This document shows, piece after piece, positions 57,720-64,000 of a stretch of 64,000 nt of DNA. Source of the stretch: Dactylis glomerata (Eukaryota > Streptophyta > Magnoliopsida > Poales > Poaceae). Positions within the stretch are counted from its first letter, which is position 1. Each line of letters begins with the position of its first letter. Location of the stretch: contig QXEO01000546.1 in assembly GCA_007115705.1 (NCBI GenBank), forward strand, positions 8,476,116 through 8,540,115. The letters run 5' to 3'. A program made the translations under genes and the position numbers. Under the pieces are notes generated by a model that saw nothing but the letters and a program-made list of their open reading frames with translations, ran no database searches and had not been told where the DNA came from.

Positions 57720-59890
57720 AATTTCTATCAGAATGAATTTCTATTGAATGAATATAAATGAATTTCAAAATGGAATGAATTTCTACCGGAACGAATTTGT
57801 ATTGAAACGAATATAAATCGGATTGAATTTATATTGAAACAAATTTCTATTGAAACGAATTTCTATCAGAATAAATTTCTATCGGAACGAACTTCAGAAT
57901 GGAACGAAGTTCAAAATGAAACGAATATTAAATCGAAAACAATTTTATGTCAGAAAGAATTTCTATTGCAAAGAATTTCAAAATGGAACAAATTTCTATC
58001 GGAACGAATTTATATTAGAACGAATATTAAATCGGAACAAATTTCTATCGGAACGAATTTCAGAATGGAACGAAGTTCAAAATGAAACGAATATCGAAAC
58101 TAATTTTATGTCGGAACGAATTTCTATTGGAAATAATTTAAAAATTGAACAAATTTCTATTGGAACAAATTTCTATTGGAACGAATTTCTACCGGAACAA
58201 ATTTCTATAAAATGGAATGAAGTTCAAAATGAAACGAATATTAAATTTGAACAAATTTTCTGTCGGAATGAATTTCTATTGGAAAGAATTTCAAAATGGA
58301 ACAAATTTCGTTTCAATGAATTATTAGAACAAATATTAAACCAGAACAAATTTATATCATAACAAATTTCTATTGGAACGAATTTCAAAATGCAACAAAT
58401 TTCTACAGGAATGAATTCCTATTAAAACTTAAATCAGAATGAATCTATATTAGAACGAATTTATATTGGAACAAATTTCAAATCAGAAAAGGGAAAAAAT
58501 GTAGAACGAATTCAACGAATTTCTACCGGAATGAATTTATATTGGAACGAATTTCTATTGGAACAAATTTCAAATTGGAACAAAATTCTATCAGAACGAA
58601 TTTGTACCAGAACGAATTTCTATTGAAATGAATATTAAATTGGAATGAATTTATATTGGAATGAATTTCTATTGGAACAAATTTCTATCAGAATGAAGTT
58701 CAAAATGAAATAAATATAATTTATATTAAAAAATTATAATGTAAAGAAATTCTATTAGAACAAATTTCAAATCGGAATGATTTTATATCAGAAAGAATTT
58801 CTATTGGAACGAATATTAAATCGGAAAAATTTATATCGGATCAAAATTCTATTTGAATGAATTTCAAAATGAAACGAATTTCTACCGGAACGAATTTCTA
58901 TTAAAACAAATAATAAAACGAAACGAATCTATATTGGAACTAATTTATATTGTAACAAATTTTAAATCGGGACAAATTTCTATCGAAATGAATTTTAAAA
59001 TCGAACAAATTTCTATCGGAACAAATTTCAGAATGGAACGAAGTTCAAAATGAAAAGAATATTAAATCAGAACTAATTTTATGTCGGAACGGATTTCTAT
59101 TGGAACAAATTTAAAATTAGGACGAATTTCTATCAAAATGAATTTCTATCGGAATGAATTTCTATTGCAACGAATTTCAAAATGGAAAGAATTTCAAAAT
59201 GAAACAAATTTCTATTGCAACGAATTTCAAAATGGAACGAATTTTAAAAAGGAACATAGTTCAAAAATGAAACGAATATGAAATCAGAAAAAATTATATT
59301 GTAACAAATTTCTATTCGAACAAAATTAAAATTGGAACGAATTTCTATCAAAACGAATTTCAAAATGGAATGAATTTCTACCGGAACGAATTTCAAATGA
59401 AACGAATACTAAATCAGAACAAATATCATATCCAAAAGAAATTTATATTGGAACAAATTTCTTTTGAAAATGAATTTCTATAGGAACAAATTTAAAAATA
59501 AAGCATTCCTAAATCTGCTGCAAAATAGAAATTTTCAAAATGAAACGGAAAAAATGTAGAAGAAAATTAAAAAAAGTTCTATTGGAACAAATTTCTGTTG
59601 GAAAAGGGAACAAAAAAATATAGAATGAATTGAAAATTGAACTCATTCTCTAATCGCAACAAGTTTTCAAAAATTGAACAAAAAACTAGATTTGAAAAGT
59701 CAAAACAAATTCCTATTTGGAACGAATATCATATCCAAAAAGAAAATTTCTATCGGAACGAATTTCTATTGGAATGAATTTCTATCATAACGAATTTATG
59801 TTGGAACGAAAATTCTATTGGAACGAATTTCAAATCAGAACGGAACAAATTTCTATTGGAACGAATATTAAATGATTTCAAATCGGAACA
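57720..59890 (+). repeat. Degenerate array of GGAACGAATTTCTAT-like units (2.2 kb)
   Basis: Units of 16-18 bp on the pattern GGAACRAATTTCTAYY or GGAACGAATTTCAAAAT repeat with heavy variation. Open frames through it (up to 170 codons) code for monotonous Asn/Phe/Ile/Glu-rich text and are not genes. The complement of the same motif builds the array at 12765-13260. Confidence 0.9.
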
Positions 59891-61139
59891 AAAAAGAATT
59901 CGTGTGAACATGCTTCATTACCAAGCAAAACAAACGGAAAACATATATCAAGAATTGAAATTCATCAAAGTAGGAACCCACAAAAAGAATATATCATGAT
60001 AAAGACGTGGCAGGAACTAAGTAAAAATGTGTCAGTAATGTGAGGGCACATATCAAAACAAAAGATGGCAGATATATCGTGATAATTTGGGCACTTCATC
60101 TGAGGTTTACATGAAAAAACATATATAAGTTGCATGGCTAGCAGTAAGTAAACATCTGTCTAGCATACAGACTTCGTTACATAGATAGATGTTTGTTCTC
60201 AGTTTCCCAGAAAAATCCCAGAATAAAACTCCCTTCATCTTCCGCTTCTTGCGCTTTTCGAAAGTTTCTTGAGGGACCTCATTCTGATAGGAATAGAAAA
60301 AATCATAGGCCTTCACCATTCTATACTTGGGTATTATATCATGCACACAGATATTTGAGGGGGTAGAGTTCATGAAAAAGATGCACGGGTGTGTGGATTA
60401 AAAATAAAACAAAACGTACTGGAGTAAAAAGAGAAAAACAATAGTTACAGATGAAAATTAGCATGTCAATCCAGGGAAATTAAGCATGTCACCTAATAAC
60501 CATTGCCTACAATTAAGGATGGGATTTGGTTAATCATTTATCTTTCGAACTCGAACCTAATTAACCATTTTGTATGAATGAGCATAAAAGGTTAACCATT
60601 AGGTTATTAAGGTTATAATGGTTAACCACTGGTTACTAAGGTTCGAACCATTAGTCGCAAAGCTCAGCCGGCTTAAAGGCTCGGCTGTTATGTTCCTAGT
60701 TAGTCTACATACACCAAAATTTTCTTTGGCTATTTTACTTTGCTAAAAGCTACCAGTATGAAAACATTTTCTAAGATGAATCATCTAACGGTAGTTTCAT
60801 GTTCAGAGTTAGCCGTCAGTAAGCTTCCAGCCTAGAGAAACATTCAGCGATCATGATCGAGTACATACAGAGATAGATACCCACATAGCATATATGCGTG
60901 TTGGCTCAACTCAAACAGCTGGATAAATATCGCATATTAACTCTGTTCAAAATGATTCAGCACTAGTAGTAGCAACATCCCAAAATCCTGCCTTTTTTTT
61001 AGGATTACCGCAACTTGAGAGAGCCATCTCGACAGTGAATCAGGCAGACTGGAACTGTTAAACTAATTGCTTAGATTTTGTAGCTTCTATACACCACCAA
61101 AACGTACGCAACCAAAAGGTTTCTACACTGTCAAAGAAC
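59891..61139. other. MULE interior without recognisable gene
   Basis: A minus-strand frame of 88 codons (60107-60373) has no known domain. A ~70-bp stretch beginning CAGATGAAAAT.AGCATGT occurs twice (60448 and 61376). GGTTAACCATTAGGTTAT-like text is repeated at 60575-60660. Confidence 0.4.
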
Positions 61140-62034
61140 AGGATTTGAGAGATCAAAATCGCATGTAGCTTCACTGGATAAGGCTGCAGCTACCATTGCG
61201 GTTCAAGGTCTAGTAGGAGGGCGTCAAGGACGAAAAAGATGGAGGAGCACCAAGCCACCACGACGAGGGCCGTCGGCGCCGCCGGCTGCCGGTGAAGTCG
61301 CTCGCTGTTGCAGAGGTCGCCGGCGAGTCATCCCAAAGGGAGAGGAGGCGGAGTTGTAGGTCCTACAATCATTACAGATGAAAATAAGCATGTACGCTTA
61401 CAGAAACATGTCATAACGGGAAATGTCATCTAATAAGCCACCTAAAAAACTAAACACAAACCTACATAGGCGACGAGTAAAATCAGTCCAGTATGCACCT
61501 AGAACAAAAGTTCTAGCGAGACAGTAAAGAAACGAGATACGATCTTGCTGTCCAGCAGCCATGGATAGCGTCGAATCCAAACCAGGTCCAGTGGGGACAG
61601 CTCAAAAAGAAGATCTCGAGGGGAGAACGAACCCTAGAACCAGTCACAGATCGCAGCGATAGATCGGTTGCGCAAACCGGAAAAAACCTAGAAAAAATCA
61701 ACGAGGACGAAGATGAGAATCCGTTGCGGGGAAGACAGCGAAGGGGGAGGTAAAAGCTCACCTACAGGATGAAGGAGAAGAAATCGCGTCCAGGTGCGCC
61801 TCCCGCGCGTGAGACGAGAAGGGGGGAGAAGAGCTCTCACCAACCCTCGGCGGCTGCGAGAGCAGGATGAGGACGAGCAGTCGAGGCACAGCGTGACGCT
61901 TGGGGATGGAAAACGGAAACAGTAAAACGGGCTCGGCCCAATAAAGAACGAAACGCTAAGAATAGGAAGGAGAAGGATGCGCGTCAACTCATAACGGACG
62001 CAAAACGCGTCAAATAGGAATCGCCTAAAATCAG

Positions 62035-62508
62035 TTTGGGCTACACTGAGCAAAAAACCATGGGCCGTAACTAAAGTTGGGCCTAAAATTTAGGGCTCAT
62101 TAGCGGATAGCAATGTAGATGCCGCCACTGCCCAAAAAACTTATTATTTGAAAATTTAAAATAAAAATAGTGGTATACATCTACAAAATTACATACACTT
62201 ATAATTTTACACGAGAACAAAATTTAATTCATGGACTAGGAAAAAAACATATTTTGGTACACCAAAATTGGTATTCGCGTAATATTTTTTTTTATCTTTT
62301 TACAGAGCCATAAGAAATGTCCTTTCTCCCCAAAACTTTGTGTATGAACATAGAATGTTCAAATACACAATCAGAAATTTATATCCAAATTTCAACATTT
62401 TAAAATGCACTTATAATTTATTATTATAATAAATGCATGTATTCATATGAGCCAAAGCACCATGCCCGCTCACTAGTTTCAACGGATTTGATAGAAGGGA
62501 ATTATGTG
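62035..62508. other. No recognisable gene
   Basis: AT-rich sequence right of the MULE; nothing supported. Confidence 0.4.
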
Positions 62509-62872
62509 GGAGCTCCTATTTCCTCCCCCTAGCGCGCGCTATGGGCGCGTCTCCTGAAGATAAAATTCTGCTCTTGCTTTTTGTTCTTTCATATTTTTGG
62601 TTTCCTTTGGTTTTCCCTAGCTAATCTTATGTGAACGATTTGAAACAATATATCTTTTCTGCATATTTTTAATATATGTGTTTATATTATTTGAACAATT
62701 TTCTATAACAATATTTATTTCAATTAAATGATTTTTAATAAAAACATTTATGTTATTTGAATAAAAATCTATTTGAACATTTATCTTATTTAAAAATTTA
62801 TGCTATTTTTAATATGATCATTTATGTTATTTGGAAAATTTTAATATAAACATTTATCTTATTTGAACAAAA
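62509..62872 (+). mobile_element. Truncated Mutator-like element, left end only
   Basis: GGGAGCTCCTATTTCC repeats the terminus of the element at 57486. It is followed by a CG-rich part (GCGCGCGCTATGGGCGCG), a T-rich stretch and a degenerate array of AACATTTATSTTATTTGAA-like units (about 62640-62870). No right end is visible. Confidence 0.65.
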
Positions 62873-62877
62873 AAGTA

Positions 62878-62960
62878 CCACCCCCACCAACCCATCTTAC
62901 TTGTCTCTTATATAGATGTGCCTAGTTAAAATTACTGTGTAGATAGTGACAAGTAGTAAT
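62878..62960. mobile_element. Decayed Stowaway MITE
   Basis: CACCCCCACCAACCCATCTTACTTGTC and GACAAGTAGTAATA are the remnants of inverted ends; boundaries approximate. Confidence 0.5.
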
Positions 62961-62965
62961 ACATG

Positions 62966-63240
62966 CACTAGTAGAAAAAAAGACTTCTATTCGCCCCCAT
63001 TAGTCTCCAACATGTTTGGTCCGCGGCTAAAGGGTCCATCAGTCCCGGTTCGTTTGAAAATGTGGGCCAGGGGGCATTAGTCCCGGTTCAAATGGGCCCT
63101 TCGGTCCCGGTTTTAGCCACCAACCGGGACTAATGCCTTTGGGCCTTTAGTCCCGGCTCGTGACGCAAACCGGGACTATAGGGCACCCTTTAGTCCCGGT
63201 TTGCTCCACGAGCCGGGACTAAAGGGCAGTTCAAACGAAC
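62966..63240 (+). mobile_element. CACTA transposon terminus with subterminal repeats
   Basis: It starts CACTAGTAGAAAAAAAGAC, the CACTA end. At least eight TAGTCCCGGTT-type motifs in both orientations (for example AACCGGGACTA) follow up to 63230, as in the subterminal zone of Triticeae CACTA elements. The opposite terminus (ending TACTAGTG) is not found to the right, so the element either runs past the window edge, with the exonuclease gene inside it, or is truncated. Confidence 0.8.
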
Positions 63241-63403
63241 CGCCGCTCTCCCGCGAGCCAGTTACGCATGCATGGTCGACGATCGCTTCGGAAAATCACT
63301 GTGGCCATTAACCACTTCGGTAATTGAACGACGACGCATCGGGACCTCATCGCCGGCGGGCTAATTACACCGCCGGCCAGCCTCTTCTTCTTCCCTCTCT
63401 CTA

Positions 63404-63412
63404 GTATATAAG
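63404..63412 (+). promoter_or_regulatory. Probable TATA box of the exonuclease gene
   Basis: GTATATAAG lies 116 bp before the ATG at 63528, after a CT-rich stretch. The following leader has CTCCTC and CTCTCTCTC runs typical of plant 5' UTRs. Confidence 0.6.
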
Positions 63413-63527
63413 GATATGTATCTATAAGCAATTCTTCATCCTCTCCTAACCTCCTCCAAAATGCCATAGCCTCCTCAAAAACATCATAGCCATCACCGGC
63501 GGCGAGCTCTCTCTCCCTCTCAATTCA

Positions 63528-64000
63528 ATGGAGCCGGCGACGCGGGTGCATAATCTCACCGTCGAAGGGATGGAATTCACCATCACGGAAACCGTCCGTG
63601 CATCAACAGTGGAGAAGTGGCTCCACGCTGTCCATCAGCGGTTCCTCGACGCCGCACCGGTCAAATGTGTGGGCTTGGACTGCGAGTTCATCACCCCTCG
63701 CGATAAGCCTCATCAGCGTGCCGCCCTCCTTCAACTCTCGGTGGCGTCCGAGGTTTTGCTCTTCCAAATATGTCGGGCCGATCATGTGCCGCAGCTGCTC
63801 AGGGATTTCTTGGGGGACCCCACCATTAGATTCTGCGGCGCGGCTATCAGCAATGACGTGCGCATGCTGCAACCATATGGAATTCAAATTTCGTCGGTGC
63901 ACGACCTCCAAGTGATTATACCGAACTCCACCATGAAACCAATTCCGAGTCCATATGATATGTCCAATGCTACTATTGGGACAAAGCTTGAGAAGAAGAA
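63528..64000 (+). CDS. Werner-type 3'-5' exonuclease (DEDD family), 5' part, runs off window
   Basis: A frame opens with ATG at 63528 (MEPATRVHNL) and stays open for 157 codons to the window end. Residues 45-54 (VKCVGLDCEF) carry the Exo I motif with D51 and E53. Residues 102-113 (FCGAAISNDVRM) carry Exo II with D110. LLQLSV at 67-72 is the usual strand between them, and the Exo III Y/H-x3-D part should follow downstream. The family removes nucleotides from 3' ends of DNA or RNA using two metal ions; plants, and cereals especially, have many small members without the helicase of human WRN. The ATG is the first in frame, about 115 bp after a TATA box. The start lies 562 bp inside a CACTA terminus, so the gene may have been carried by the transposon. 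Completeness, introns and expression cannot be judged here. Confidence 0.85.
   Translation, partial: MEPATRVHNLTVEGMEFTITETVRASTVEKWLHAVHQRFLDAAPVKCVGLDCEFITPRDKPHQRAALLQLSVASEVLLFQICRADHVPQLLRDFLGDPTIRFCGAAISNDVRMLQPYGIQISSVHDLQVIIPNSTMKPIPSPYDMSNATIGTKLEKK

Larger units (their letters stand above)
57486..62025. mobile_element. Mutator-like element, 4540 bp, perfect 9-bp target duplication
   Basis: Left end GGGAGCTCCTATTCAGCGCG and right end (reversed) GGCGATTCCTATTTGACGCG head inverted repeats of about 100 bp that share GCGTTTTGCGTC and TTATTGGGCC. TAAAATCAG flanks both sides. Inside: a T-rich leader (57580-57720), a 2.2-kb degenerate array (57720-59890), about 1.2 kb of unrecognised sequence, and a GC-rich minus-strand block (61140-61930) that looks like an untranslated leader with a splice donor (CTGTAG|GTGAGC, about 61761). 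No transposase was recognised; a 60-120 codon frame set at 61398-62053 (-) has no known domain. It could be a Pack-MULE carrying host sequence (inference). Confidence 0.87.

Noticed and set aside
57834..59281. Open frames of 66-170 codons in the 57.7-59.9 kb array
   Set aside because: They translate the degenerate repeat (endless Asn/Phe/Ile/Glu patterns), have no domain and occur in several frames.
63598..63915. 105-codon frame and its antisense partner near the right edge
   Set aside because: Both overlap the exonuclease frame (63528 onward) in other phases; only the latter shows family motifs.

Overview
The window looks like a piece of a large grass genome, most likely a Triticeae cereal (wheat, Aegilops or barley group). 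The evidence is nested LTR retrotransposons of Tekay, Athila and Sirevirus type, many Stowaway MITEs with CTCCCTCC-type ends, Tourist-like, Mutator-like (MULE) and CACTA elements, and GC-rich cereal-style exons. No prokaryotic features, rRNA genes or CRISPR arrays are present.

Only two host genes are supported. At 32773-34329 (+) there is a complete three-exon 1-aminocyclopropane-1-carboxylate synthase (ACS, 454 aa, short type-3-like C-terminus), the committed step of ethylene synthesis. At 63528-64000 (+) there is the 5' part of a DEDD-family, Werner-type 3'-5' exonuclease gene that runs off the right edge.

Layout. 1-10544: Ty3/gypsy chromovirus (5' LTR cut by the window edge, 3.6-kb 3' LTR) with an extra acidic coiled-coil ORF before gag and a pol broken by three stops. 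It sits inside an Athila-type LTR, of which 10545-11299 is visible. 11300-20700: no recognisable gene; relics and small DNA transposons, including a 1.0-kb MULE. 20737-30420: a decayed LINE split by a non-autonomous Athila element (21405-29821, TSD GCCAC). 30340-32490: diverged tandem duplication directly upstream of ACS. 34330-36530: no gene. 36533-48045: a MULE split by a gag-only Sirevirus-like copia element (37341-47688, TSD GCTAG). 48430-53240: LINE relic and a diverged ~1.5-kb tandem duplication. 54017-56166: a long-TIR element with five tRNA-like segments. 57191-57439: Tourist-like MITE. 57486-62025: a 4.5-kb MULE with perfect 9-bp TSD and a 2.2-kb degenerate repeat array. 62509-64000: a truncated MULE end, a CACTA terminus and the exonuclease gene.

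Points that most deserve follow-up: (i) the gypsy element's extra ORF, with splice-acceptor-like sequence directly before both its ATG and the gag ATG, and a strong donor downstream of the LTR TATA box; (ii) a shared architecture in three MULE ends (GGGA-CTCCTAT terminus, T-rich stretch, degenerate array); (iii) inverted tRNA-like modules in the 54-56 kb element; (iv) the tandem duplication feeding into the ACS promoter; (v) the exonuclease gene starting about 560 bp inside a CACTA terminus. All similarity statements come from reading the sequence by eye; no database search was run.
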